Source: Bacteroidia bacterium (GTDB lineage Bacteria > Bacteroidota > Bacteroidia > NS11-12g > UBA9320). Taken from it: a stretch of DNA of 32,500 nt. The DNA lies in assembly GCA_017857855.1 (NCBI GenBank), contig JAFMCI010000021.1, forward strand, positions 1 through 32,500, written 5' to 3'. The notes below the pieces were generated by a model. It made no database searches and had not been told where the DNA came from. It worked only from the letters and a program-made list of their open reading frames with translations. Positions 17,381-26,068 of the stretch are shown in pieces; position 1 is the stretch's first letter, and each line of letters opens with the position of its first letter. The position numbers were made by a program, and so were the translations under genes.

Positions 17381-20300
17381 AATAAATACCTGGCGACCAA
17401 TCTTCCAATATGAATCACAGGAGATGATTCACTTTTACGCCCATCATAGCTAATAATCACCTGAATATTATTAGACATGGTACGTTGATATCCCATTTTC
17501 CAGGTTGCATTATTGCCATTTTGAAGACCTCGGAGTAATTCATATCCTAAGGTAGAGCTAGCCACACCGTCATACTTCACCTTTATATAACTAACCGCTG
17601 CATTTACGGTTCCTTTAGTTGATTTGGTATACTTTACCTCACTCCCAAATTCTAAGTTACGTGAACTTTCGCCGCCGTATTCCGCAAGATTAGCGGCATT
17701 AAAGTATTTCGTTTTTAGCTCAATGCGATACGTATTATTAATTAGCATTTGCAGCTTAGGTTCTACCTCATAAAAACCGTAATGGTAACTTCGTGCTCCA
17801 AAGAATTCGCTTAGATACAGCTTATCTCCCATTACCATTCGGGTGTCTAACGTGAACATTCTCCCTAAATTAATACGTACATTTAATACGTTATCCCAAG
17901 TAGATCTGCTGTCAAAACCATTACTTAGAAGTGTTTTAGAACTCGCATTCATATAGGTGTAATCAAAACTATACTTAGGATTTCCTCTGTTGTAAAATAA
18001 CGTAGTCCTAAAACTAATAGCACTATTTATAAGCCCTGTATCTGTTAGACTACGTTCAGCTGGATTTAAAAACCCAAGTATAGTGTTGGGTAAGATCTTC
18101 TTGTCTAGAATAAGCGTGCTTATGTTATTAAACCTTGCCATAACAGGCTTCTTTTGAACGCCAGACTTAAAAAAAACTGCAGGTGTTAACTCAAACGTTT
18201 GACTTATTTTATTGCTATTGGTGGTAAAAAAACCAGGAACAGGGGTAAATATTTTGATATAATCTGCCCGTTGCCTATCTAAGTCAGATGCTATTTCGAA
18301 CTCATTAAGTGTCTTCAGGTTATTAGAATCATAATCTATCCAAACATACACTCCATTTCCTGCTTGTACCTGCAAAAATTGAAATTCACGGCGTTGTTCT
18401 TGTCCTGTACCTAATTGATAAAAAGTACGGGTTCTGATAAATTTCTTAAGGAAATGAAAGTCCATCTCTAACCTGCTTTGCAAGGTATTTTCGATAGGTT
18501 TATCACTTAAATTTACGTCTTTAATTTCGAGTTTTCGGTAGGTACTGCTTAGTTCAATTCGTTGGTTTCTAGATGTAGTGTATTGGGTGTTTAAACTTAC
18601 ATCACTTCCCACTGTAGAAAGTAAAAATTGATCATTTTTAGGAAGATTATCCGTTCGCTGATTCGCCATTACAGAATATTTTAGTTGAGCACTGTCCCTC
18701 GACGAAAGAAAAACAGAATAATTCTTAAACGCATAACTCTGTTGGAGTAAGGTATCTAATTGGAATATGCTTCGCTCATTTACGTAACCAACTCCTGCAT
18801 TCACCTTACCTAATGGCCTACTTAGCAGACTATTGAAACTATAAAACACATTACTCAAATCAGCAGTATCACCCTCATTAGTAGAGGATTGAGTCCACTC
18901 TAAACTGGTATTTAATTGTATTTTTTGCCATGTAAATGCTCCATCAGATAGGTTAGAAAAACCAACAAAATTATCGGGTCTAAAGAAGAATGAAGAATTG
19001 TTTTTAACATACTTATTAGCACTTTTCTGTAGTCCAAAACTTACATTTCCAATATGCTCATATGCAGGTAGAAGTTGAGCAACTGAGGTAGGATTGGTTA
19101 ATTGTTTGTTCCATTTTCGATCAAACTCAACAGCACGGTAACGCTCTACATAGCGGTACTGACCACTTACCATCTCGTAATTAACATTGGTATTCCAAGT
19201 TATCGTAGAATCTTTTAATTGTTTTGAAGTGGTACGATATAGCCTAAGACCAAAACCCTCATTATCGTTATCATCTAAGGCCGAAAGCGTGTTTTTATCA
19301 CGATTACTTCTGGAATATTCTATACCGCTTATCCTATTCTTGGTGGCAAATTTAAGTCCCACATTGACGGCTTTTAAGCTTTGAGGGGCAATTAATATTT
19401 CGATAGGATCATAGTCTCCCCTATTTTTTCCTACGTATTCAAATACTTTTCCATTTGCTGCAGTTTGCGCTTGGGAATAGCTGCCCTTGAGCACTCCTAC
19501 ATTACTAAAGAACACTTCATAAAATGTTACATTAGCGGAAGGATCTTGCGCGTAGATAAAAATGTCTGTGCCTCCTACTAAACTTTTGGTGTACATAATA
19601 CGATCCGTATTATATGCCAATTGCGGTTTCACCTTAGAAATTAAAGCAACACCGTCTCCCGCCTCAGATAAGAGTGTTCTAGCACTTTTATTTTGGAGCG
19701 AATCAAAAGTTTCTAAATCCACTTGAAAAGGTTGAGATTTAAGGTCTAGCTCATTAAAGGCATTGGCATATATAGTAAATCCATTTTTGCTAGCCGACGA
19801 ACCTAAGTGCATAACCGCTCTACCGTAGTTCCTATCCGAATATTGAAACTCTACCACTATTCTGCTGTACCTTGTAATAAGAATACGTGGGGTAAAAGTG
19901 ATTTCACCAGTATTATAATTAACTACGTAGTCGTTGTTTTCACCACGTGTTAGGGCCCTACCGTCTAAAAATACATTTTCAGTACCTGCTATAACAACGA
20001 TAAACAATTCACCGTTTTCTCCTGATAGTCTATAAGGACCGCTATTCCCTTCTATTCCATCTATCCTATTTCGATTAAATCTACCACGAGACAAAGCAGC
20101 TTCAGCATCTGTCTTTATGCTCCAATCGTGAGAATGGGTTACATTTTGTATTTGAAGTCCGCGTGATTTTTTATAATAATTGATGAAGTAAGAATCAACG
20201 GGCCTCTGCATCAAAAAATCACCTAAGGTAAGGGTTGTACTGTCCTTTTTTAGGGTAATGTAAACTTGATCAAAGTCCTGAATTTGCTGCGTATTTCCTT

Positions 20301-20823
20301 CGGGTTGAATAGGATTATTTTCGTCACTGATAACGGCTAGCACATCAACGTCATTGGCCACGGTGCCATTTATCCTAAGATTCAAATTTGAGTTAACAAC
20401 CACATCTTGTGCATTGCCAAAGCCAATACCACGAGAAACATTTCCAGCAGAATTTAGCGTTCCATAATCTATCAGTTCACCGGCTTTATTGGGTTCATAC
20501 CTAAATGGATTTTGCTCGTAGCTATTGTAAATTATGCCCTGATCCTTGCGTTTATAGGTTACCGCAAACTGCAGCTTCTTATAACTCACCAACACACTAT
20601 CTGGCCTAGTCTTAGTGTACCAAACTACCTTATTATGAACCTGTAAAAAATCTTTTGGACTCTCATACCCTTGAATGGTAAGTGAACCGTTTAGCACAAA
20701 ACCCGAATCTACCAATGAGGTATCGCCTGGCTCGAGCAACAGGTACTTGCTAATGGACGTACTCAACTGCCCGTGCACTAGAGATGAAAGACTAAGCAAT
20801 AATATAGTAAGTAATTTATGCAA
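17377..20823 (-). CDS. Large outer-membrane beta-barrel protein of unknown function
   Basis: About 1148 residues. No ATG is available; TTG 20823 gives a clean signal peptide MHKLLTILLLSLSSLVHGQ, while TTG 20850 would add nine residues. The first 300 residues contain a beta segment with NLNLRINGTVANDVDVLAVI, PEGNTQQIQDFDQVYI and LTLGDFLMQRP, followed by a small fold with FLDGRALTRGENNDYVVNYNTGEITFTPR and VVEFQYSDRNYGR. The rest is a long run of alternating amphipathic strands ending in F (LVARYLF), as expected for an outer-membrane barrel. The N-terminal pattern reminds me of large SprA-like or related Bacteroidota surface proteins, but length and motifs do not fit SprA. No TonB box or plug is visible. 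Function unknown. Confidence 0.72.
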   Translation of the reverse strand: MHKLLTILLLSLSSLVHGQLSTSISKYLLLEPGDTSLVDSGFVLNGSLTIQGYESPKDFLQVHNKVVWYTKTRPDSVLVSYKKLQFAVTYKRKDQGIIYNSYEQNPFRYEPNKAGELIDYGTLNSAGNVSRGIGFGNAQDVVVNSNLNLRINGTVANDVDVLAVISDENNPIQPEGNTQQIQDFDQVYITLKKDSTTLTLGDFLMQRPVDSYFINYYKKSRGLQIQNVTHSHDWSIKTDAEAALSRGRFNRNRIDGIEGNSGPYRLSGENGELFIVVIAGTENVFLDGRALTRGENNDYVVNYNTGEITFTPRILITRYSRIVVEFQYSDRNYGRAVMHLGSSASKNGFTIYANAFNELDLKSQPFQVDLETFDSLQNKSARTLLSEAGDGVALISKVKPQLAYNTDRIMYTKSLVGGTDIFIYAQDPSANVTFYEVFFSNVGVLKGSYSQAQTAANGKVFEYVGKNRGDYDPIEILIAPQSLKAVNVGLKFATKNRISGIEYSRSNRDKNTLSALDDNDNEGFGLRLYRTTSKQLKDSTITWNTNVNYEMVSGQYRYVERYRAVEFDRKWNKQLTNPTSVAQLLPAYEHIGNVSFGLQKSANKYVKNNSSFFFRPDNFVGFSNLSDGAFTWQKIQLNTSLEWTQSSTNEGDTADLSNVFYSFNSLLSRPLGKVNAGVGYVNERSIFQLDTLLQQSYAFKNYSVFLSSRDSAQLKYSVMANQRTDNLPKNDQFLLSTVGSDVSLNTQYTTSRNQRIELSSTYRKLEIKDVNLSDKPIENTLQSRLEMDFHFLKKFIRTRTFYQLGTGQEQRREFQFLQVQAGNGVYVWIDYDSNNLKTLNEFEIASDLDRQRADYIKIFTPVPGFFTTNSNKISQTFELTPAVFFKSGVQKKPVMARFNNISTLILDKKILPNTILGFLNPAERSLTDTGLINSAISFRTTLFYNRGNPKYSFDYTYMNASSKTLLSNGFDSRSTWDNVLNVRINLGRMFTLDTRMVMGDKLYLSEFFGARSYHYGFYEVEPKLQMLINNTYRIELKTKYFNAANLAEYGGESSRNLEFGSEVKYTKSTKGTVNAAVSYIKVKYDGVASSTLGYELLRGLQNGNNATWKMGYQRTMSNNIQVIISYDGRKSESSPVIHIGRLVARYLF

Positions 20824-20903
20824 TGCGTTTGGGGCAAGTAGGCAAAGCAAAGAAACGAAATTTGTGGTGCTTTAGGTATTCCGGCTTACCCACAAGTAAT
20901 TAT

Positions 20904-20921
20904 TTTACGATTAATCGTAAA
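20904..20921. repeat. Perfect 18-bp palindrome between TolC and the outer-membrane gene
   Basis: TTTACGATTAATCGTAAA is fully self-complementary and abuts the TolC stop codon (20922-20924). It may be an operator for the 1157-residue protein gene, whose start is about 80 nt away, or a short hairpin ending the exporter operon; the U tract is too poor to decide. Confidence 0.5.
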
Positions 20922-22313
20922 CTATTGTACAATTTGGGGCAATATACCTAAGGAATGATAGTAGTCTAGTATTGATTTCCTATAGTCCGAATAGGTCTTA
21001 ATGTATTTCTCACGGCTCTCAATCCATTTCAGCTCTCTATTATTCACTATAAAAAGAGAGCTTTCGCCAGCATTAAATTTAGCTTGCTCTGCGTCTAACA
21101 TGCGCTTATAGTTATCGTTGGTTACCTCCAAAAGATCTAAGCTTTGTTTAAGGTTAATCGTATTCTGATAATAGGTACGCTGCGCATTTTCAAGCTTTAC
21201 CAAAGCCTCTTTTTTCTTATTGCCAATCACTTCATTTTTGATCACAGCTTGTTCTGATTTGGCCCGTTGTTTTCTTAGAAATATAGGCATGTAAACGTTT
21301 AAACCTACGTAATTATTTTGGGTTGGATTGTAATTAAAGTTCCCTATACTACCTCCATCCTCTTGTAATTTAAACGCTAAGTCAACTTGAGGTTTGTAGT
21401 ATTCTTTAGCAAGCATCAGATTGGTTTGGTTAATCATAGAATCCATAACTAAGAGCTGTATATACGGATGCGTCTGCGTAATTTGTCGTTGTTGAAACGA
21501 ATCCGGGAACTGTGCTTTATAGTCAATATCTACAAGAGGAGCTACCATTTTTTGTTGGAGCTCAGGTTGCCACAAAAAGTTAAGTATGTAATTTCGATAC
21601 TTTTCCCATTTTACAGTTGATTCTAAAAGAAACGCTTGCCTATTTTGATAGTTGATAAATGCTTCGAGCGTATCGATATCAGCTGCCTCTCCTATTTTAT
21701 TTTGGAGAACAACATACTGCCATCTATTTCTAGCTTGCTCGATTGCTTCTTGAGAAAGTTCTAACAACATAATACTCTCGTACCAATGCCAGTAAGCCAC
21801 TCCAGAGGATAATAAATGGTCGTTTATTTCAAGTTGATTCACTAAGCCTGCGGCATTATTCTCTATCCGTTGCTGCTTGATATACGTTCTATCTTCATCG
21901 GTAAATAAACCAGCACCTAAGGGTATTTCTATACCCGCGTAGGCAATACCTTGCAAGGGAACCGTCCCTTCTGGATTTAAAAAAACGCCTTCATTTTGGG
22001 TATAGCCACCAGTTACCTTAACACCTAAGGGAGTTTTGACCTTTACACCTGCATCTAGTTTCGAATAATACAATTTATCTCCATAGTTTTTTGCTGCATA
22101 TGTTCCACCCAGTTTGGGTTCAAATACTGCCTTTGCGGCAAGCCAATCTTGGTTTTGAATGTCTACCTGCAAGCCACTGTTTAATACTGATGGCGCAAAT
22201 TGGTAGACTTGTTTCAGAAAACTAGCCTCGTTGACTGCCGCGGTGTCTACCCTTTGGGCAAAACAAGACACCAAAAATCCTAAAGCAAATAGACTATTTA
22301 CTACTCTTTTCAT
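20922..22313 (-). CDS. TolC-family outer-membrane efflux channel
   Basis: 463 residues, outer-membrane and periplasmic trimeric channel component. It has a signal sequence (MKRVVNSLFALGFLVSCFAQ), then two halves of long helices: IEQARNRWQYVVLQNKIGEAADIDTLEAFINYQNR and RMLDAEQAKFNAGESSLFIVNNRELKWIESREKYI, the usual TolC repeat motifs. The signal could be read as a lipobox (LVSC, Cys17) or as ordinary cleavage after FAQ. It overlaps the upstream HlyD gene by 20 nt and is the last gene of the TetR-ABC-HlyD-TolC operon, completing a tripartite exporter. Substrate unknown. Confidence 0.9.
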   Translation of the reverse strand: MKRVVNSLFALGFLVSCFAQRVDTAAVNEASFLKQVYQFAPSVLNSGLQVDIQNQDWLAAKAVFEPKLGGTYAAKNYGDKLYYSKLDAGVKVKTPLGVKVTGGYTQNEGVFLNPEGTVPLQGIAYAGIEIPLGAGLFTDEDRTYIKQQRIENNAAGLVNQLEINDHLLSSGVAYWHWYESIMLLELSQEAIEQARNRWQYVVLQNKIGEAADIDTLEAFINYQNRQAFLLESTVKWEKYRNYILNFLWQPELQQKMVAPLVDIDYKAQFPDSFQQRQITQTHPYIQLLVMDSMINQTNLMLAKEYYKPQVDLAFKLQEDGGSIGNFNYNPTQNNYVGLNVYMPIFLRKQRAKSEQAVIKNEVIGNKKKEALVKLENAQRTYYQNTINLKQSLDLLEVTNDNYKRMLDAEQAKFNAGESSLFIVNNRELKWIESREKYIKTYSDYRKSILDYYHSLGILPQIVQ

Positions 22314-23646
22314 CTATTTTTTCTTGCATACCAGTATAATAATCGGGCGGGAAACCGTTTAACTGTCGCCACAGCTCATACCAAACAGGCACACTGTTGA
22401 GCAGTGCAACTCCTCTTGCACCCGAACCTATTCTCACTTCATCTGGCCATGGTTTAATATCACTTTCTTCAACCAAAATTCTATACTTACCATTCTTACT
22501 AATGTTGTAGTCTATCGCTTGTACCTTTCCAGGGAAGGTGCCATAACTCAGTTGAGGCCAGCCTGAAAAAACGATAGAAGGCCATCCATCAAATAAAAAC
22601 ATCATTTGATTACCGCGCTTGATTAAGGGTAAATCAATAGGATCAACGTAAACTTCTACTGCTTTTTTCCATTTTAGGGGAACGATAGTAATGATAGGTG
22701 TATTTTCTTTGATATTCTCTCCTATCCCTGCTTGAATTGCTTGTGTAATATAACCATCTCTAGGAGCCATCACGTAGTAAAATTCTTGCCTAAGTTCATA
22801 ATTCGCTAATTGATTTTTCATCTTTGACATCTCGCCTAGCCCATCGTATAATTCACTTCCAGCAGAACTTCGCTTACTTTTAACATCACTTATCTTTTCA
22901 GCAAACTCACTGATAACTTGATCCTGTTCTATTAAGGTATTGATGTATTTATTTACACTTAAGCCGTACTTATTCTCTTGTTCAATCGCCTTGGCTTTGG
23001 TTTCTTGTAATTTTAATCTTCGGGTTTCGAGATCGGTAAGTGATATTAAGCCTTGATTGTACATATCCTCTTGCCGCTTCAAACGCTGACGGGCCGTTTC
23101 TAGTTCTATTTCTGAGGCTTTCCAGCCCGCACTATCCGTAGTTACTAGTAATTTGGATTGCTTTACCTTATTATCTACTGTTTGTATCTTTAACCTTTGT
23201 AAATCATTGAGCGAGTGTATTTGATTATCCAAGGCCAGCAGTTTATTTTCATAGGCATTTATACCATTTGCTTTAGCTTGCACCTGCTCTTGGGTCCGCT
23301 CAATTAATTGTGGGTCAAAGTATTCCGTTTTAATCTCTGTAAGGTACAAAATAGTGTCTCCTTTTTTGACCAAATCTCCTTCTTGTACATACCACTTCTC
23401 TATTTTACCTGGTATCGTATTTTGGATGGTCTGAGGCCGTTCGTCGGGACGTAAAGCAGTAATTACACCTTTGCTTTGTATATTTTGTGTCCACGGCAAA
23501 AACAGCATACCTATTACCAGCAGCAATAAGGCTAGAATAAGTTTAAGGAACACCTTTCGTGCTAAACTATTCCCAATATCCTGAACGGTTACGTAGCTTT
23601 TATTCCAAATCGTATTTTGAACGCTATTTTTAGAAATATTCAGCAT
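22294..23646 (-). CDS. HlyD-type membrane fusion (adaptor) protein
   Basis: 450 residues with one N-terminal inner-membrane helix (about 30-52). Then come a biotinyl-lipoyl half (IPGKIEKWYVQEGDLVKKGDTIL), a long helical hairpin (about 110-280, heptad-like, with QRLKRQEDMYNQGLISL), the second lipoyl half (MAPRDGYITQAIQAGIGENIKENTPIITIVP) and beta domains. It should link the ABC exporter to the TolC channel. The gene starts 1 nt after the exporter stop and overlaps TolC by 20 nt, so the three are translated as a unit. The C-terminal end (VALLNSVPVWYELWRQLNGFPPDYY) is unlike classical HlyD. Confidence 0.9.
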   Translation of the reverse strand: MLNISKNSVQNTIWNKSYVTVQDIGNSLARKVFLKLILALLLLVIGMLFLPWTQNIQSKGVITALRPDERPQTIQNTIPGKIEKWYVQEGDLVKKGDTILYLTEIKTEYFDPQLIERTQEQVQAKANGINAYENKLLALDNQIHSLNDLQRLKIQTVDNKVKQSKLLVTTDSAGWKASEIELETARQRLKRQEDMYNQGLISLTDLETRRLKLQETKAKAIEQENKYGLSVNKYINTLIEQDQVISEFAEKISDVKSKRSSAGSELYDGLGEMSKMKNQLANYELRQEFYYVMAPRDGYITQAIQAGIGENIKENTPIITIVPLKWKKAVEVYVDPIDLPLIKRGNQMMFLFDGWPSIVFSGWPQLSYGTFPGKVQAIDYNISKNGKYRILVEESDIKPWPDEVRIGSGARGVALLNSVPVWYELWRQLNGFPPDYYTGMQEKIDEKSSK

Positions 23647-23647
23647 T

Positions 23648-25291
23648 TTAATTCAATTCTATCACGGTTTGACATTCTTTTTTTACACTCGGGTCATTGC
23701 TAACCATCACTAGCGTCTTTCCTTTACATCGATGGAATAAGAGATTTAACAATTCCATTTTGTTCTCTTCTTTGAGTCCAGAAAAAACATCTTCTACTAA
23801 CACTAATTTAGGCTGAGTAATAAGTGCTCTAGCCATAATTAATCGCACCCTATCCGTACCAGATAGTATACTATTGGCATTCATAATAATATGATTATAG
23901 CCGTCTGGAAAGCTAAGAATCAGTTTTTCTAAACCTACTTCTTTGATGATGTTTACCAAATCCTCATCAGATATTCCTTCTTGACCTAAGGATATGTTTT
24001 CCCTAAAGGTTCCATAAAAAATCTCCTGATCATAAAAAACACATCCAATGTCTTTTCTCAGTTCTTCTATATCAATATTTTGAAGTGGAATATCATTGTA
24101 TAAAATAGTTCCGTTATAATTATCAATGCTAGTGCTCAATATTTTCAATAAGCTGGTTTTACCACTTCCAGAGTCACCCACTAAGCAAGTAGCCGTGCCC
24201 GCACTAATGGTAAGATTGACATTTTTCCTAATTATTTTCTGGTCTAAGGTCCCCACTATATCCAAATTCTTCACCTTAATTCCTATGGATGCATGCGCAT
24301 TAAGTGAAAGCGCGTTCTTTACTGGTTCTTCTATTTCTATATCGGTTACTTTACCCAGCTTTTCGATAGAGGTAAGTACATCATAAATAGCCTCCATACT
24401 CATAATCAGTTTTTCGGAGGAGTTGAGTATCAAAATAATTACAATCTCTGAAGCTACAAACTGTCCAATGGTAATGCTATTGGAAATAAGCAATAATGCT
24501 CCTACTACCAGTAGACTTGCGGTCACCAAAGTCTTTAAAGCGATTATGCTACTGTATTGACTCAAGAGGACTTTGAAGTGCCGCTTACGAGAGTCGACAT
24601 AGTTATGCAGAATATCATCTGTTCGTTTAAAATTGAGTTCAGAACTTGCACTTAACTTAAAGGTAGGTATCGCTCGTGCTAATTCCGTTAGCCAAAAAGC
24701 CATTTCATATTTATAATTACTTTCTTCAATGCTTGTTCGCATACCTGGCCTGCCTGTAAGATATATAATAATAAATAAAATGAGTAAAAGCACTATCCCA
24801 AAAGCAATAAAAATAGGATGATATAAGGATAGGAGAATTAATCCAAAAATGATTTGAAGAATAGATGTAGAAAAATCTAGCAATATTTTGGATAGGCTTT
24901 TTTGAATATTAACCGTATCAAAAAAACGATTCACCAATTCAGGTGGGTAGTAGTTTCCTAAGGACTTTAGCTTAAACTTAGGTATACGGTATGCAAAATC
25001 AAATGCCGCACGTGCAAATAATCTGCGTTGAAGTATCTCCACAATATACAATTGCATAATTTGAAATATGCCGGCTACCGCTACTCCCAGCATCACAAGC
25101 ACCGTAAGAATTCCCCATGAGGCAGAAAGTCTGCCAGCTAGCACCAAGCCCATAATCGCTTGTATGCCTATAGGCAAGGATAGACTAATTATACCATTGC
25201 AAATGGCATATAAATACAGATAAGTAAGGTCTCGTTTATCAGGATTTAATAAACCCCAAAATCGCTGTATAGGTTTTAAGGTAGACTTCAT
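23648..25291 (-). CDS. ABC exporter (TMD-NBD fusion) with degenerate ATPase motifs
   Basis: 547 residues. An N-terminal ABC-type-1 transmembrane domain (about 20-300, some six helices) is followed by an ATPase domain, as in peptidase-less type I/bacteriocin exporters; no C39 domain. Walker A is intact (GDSGSGKT, 372-379), but the other motifs are altered: the Q-loop Gln is Tyr420 (IGCVFYDQEIFYGT), the signature is LSGTD (476-480) instead of LSGGQ, the Walker B/catalytic pair DE is Glu500-Asp501 (LVLVEDVF), and the H-loop His is Asn532 (MVSND). ATP binding is likely; normal hydrolysis is doubtful. Its ATG shares one base with the TetR stop (TAATG), and HlyD follows 1 nt downstream. Substrate unknown. 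Confidence 0.88.
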   Translation of the reverse strand: MKSTLKPIQRFWGLLNPDKRDLTYLYLYAICNGIISLSLPIGIQAIMGLVLAGRLSASWGILTVLVMLGVAVAGIFQIMQLYIVEILQRRLFARAAFDFAYRIPKFKLKSLGNYYPPELVNRFFDTVNIQKSLSKILLDFSTSILQIIFGLILLSLYHPIFIAFGIVLLLILFIIIYLTGRPGMRTSIEESNYKYEMAFWLTELARAIPTFKLSASSELNFKRTDDILHNYVDSRKRHFKVLLSQYSSIIALKTLVTASLLVVGALLLISNSITIGQFVASEIVIILILNSSEKLIMSMEAIYDVLTSIEKLGKVTDIEIEEPVKNALSLNAHASIGIKVKNLDIVGTLDQKIIRKNVNLTISAGTATCLVGDSGSGKTSLLKILSTSIDNYNGTILYNDIPLQNIDIEELRKDIGCVFYDQEIFYGTFRENISLGQEGISDEDLVNIIKEVGLEKLILSFPDGYNHIIMNANSILSGTDRVRLIMARALITQPKLVLVEDVFSGLKEENKMELLNLLFHRCKGKTLVMVSNDPSVKKECQTVIELN

Positions 25292-25959
25292 TATTTAATG
25301 GCTGAAAAGGTTAAGTGTACAATAAATTTTTTTAGGTTGGCGTGGTCATCTTCTAGCACATCGGTTAGCCGGGGCAAGTGTTGACTGAAAAATATCTGAC
25401 TATGGCATGTTTCAATGATGGTAGAAGCCAAGGTATGCGAATGTTGATAATTCATGTTTAATGCCAGGATTTGATCAGAAATAAGTGAACAAAGGGTCTT
25501 ATAACTCAAGTAAGCACCTCCAGTGTTTACCATATCAACATCCTTTACCAAATATACTTTAGCTCCTTCTGCAATAATGATGCGATACAACTTTTGCTCA
25601 TCAATGTACGTATAGTTGAAATCTTGCTCTATCGGAGAAGCCAATATATCAATGGTACTTTCAAGTTTTTCAGCAGCAGAGTTAAGCGTATACGTGGTAA
25701 ACAATATTTTGTTCTGCAACCAACTCCAATACCAGTTTACAAGGTAGGTAAGCAGCTTATGCTTATTTTCAAAATACCTATAAATAGTTGCTTCTGTGGA
25801 AGACATGGCGATAGCCAGTTTCTTGAAGGTGAATTGCTCGAGACCAATTTCGTCGATTAGGTTGATACTTTCTTGCAGCAATTTCTTACCCAGATCAGAC
25901 TCGCGAGGGTCTTTTAAACTGATTCCAGTATCTATAGTGAATGAAATATTTTGTAGCAT
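25291..25959 (-). CDS. TetR/AcrR-family transcriptional regulator
   Basis: 222 residues. After a 20-residue extension comes the TetR helix-turn-helix (about 25-75): GKKLLQESINLIDEIGLEQFTFKKLAIAM, STEATIYRYFENKHKLLTYLV. The remaining 145 residues are helical, as in ligand-binding TetR domains, without a recognisable subfamily. It is the first gene of the exporter operon and stands 14 nt behind a pair of palindromes that are likely operators, so autoregulation and control of the ABC-HlyD-TolC genes are expected. TetR proteins usually act as repressors released by a small molecule, often an exported substrate. Start ATG 25959. Confidence 0.88.
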   Translation of the reverse strand: MLQNISFTIDTGISLKDPRESDLGKKLLQESINLIDEIGLEQFTFKKLAIAMSSTEATIYRYFENKHKLLTYLVNWYWSWLQNKILFTTYTLNSAAEKLESTIDILASPIEQDFNYTYIDEQKLYRIIIAEGAKVYLVKDVDMVNTGGAYLSYKTLCSLISDQILALNMNYQHSHTLASTIIETCHSQIFFSQHLPRLTDVLEDDHANLKKFIVHLTFSAIK

Positions 25960-25973
25960 TACTTTTACAGTAC

Positions 25974-26013
25974 AATAGTAATACTATTATTCTATAAAAG
26001 TATTACTATTATA
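25974..26013. promoter_or_regulatory. Tandem palindromic operator, probable TetR binding sites
   Basis: Site 1 is AATAGTAATACTATT (25974-25988), a perfect 7-1-7 palindrome. Site 2 (25993-26013) has core AGTATTACT within a 21-bp palindrome with one mismatched pair. The centres (25981 and 26003) are 22 bp apart, about two helical turns, which suits side-by-side binding of two dimers. The 11-bp arms AATAGTAATAC and GTATTACTATT are also exact inverted repeats of each other. They lie 15-54 nt before the TetR start. Confidence 0.7.
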
Positions 26014-26068
26014 TGAATCTTCCTGAAAATACAATTAGGATAACGAATAGATGAGACGTACCTATAAA

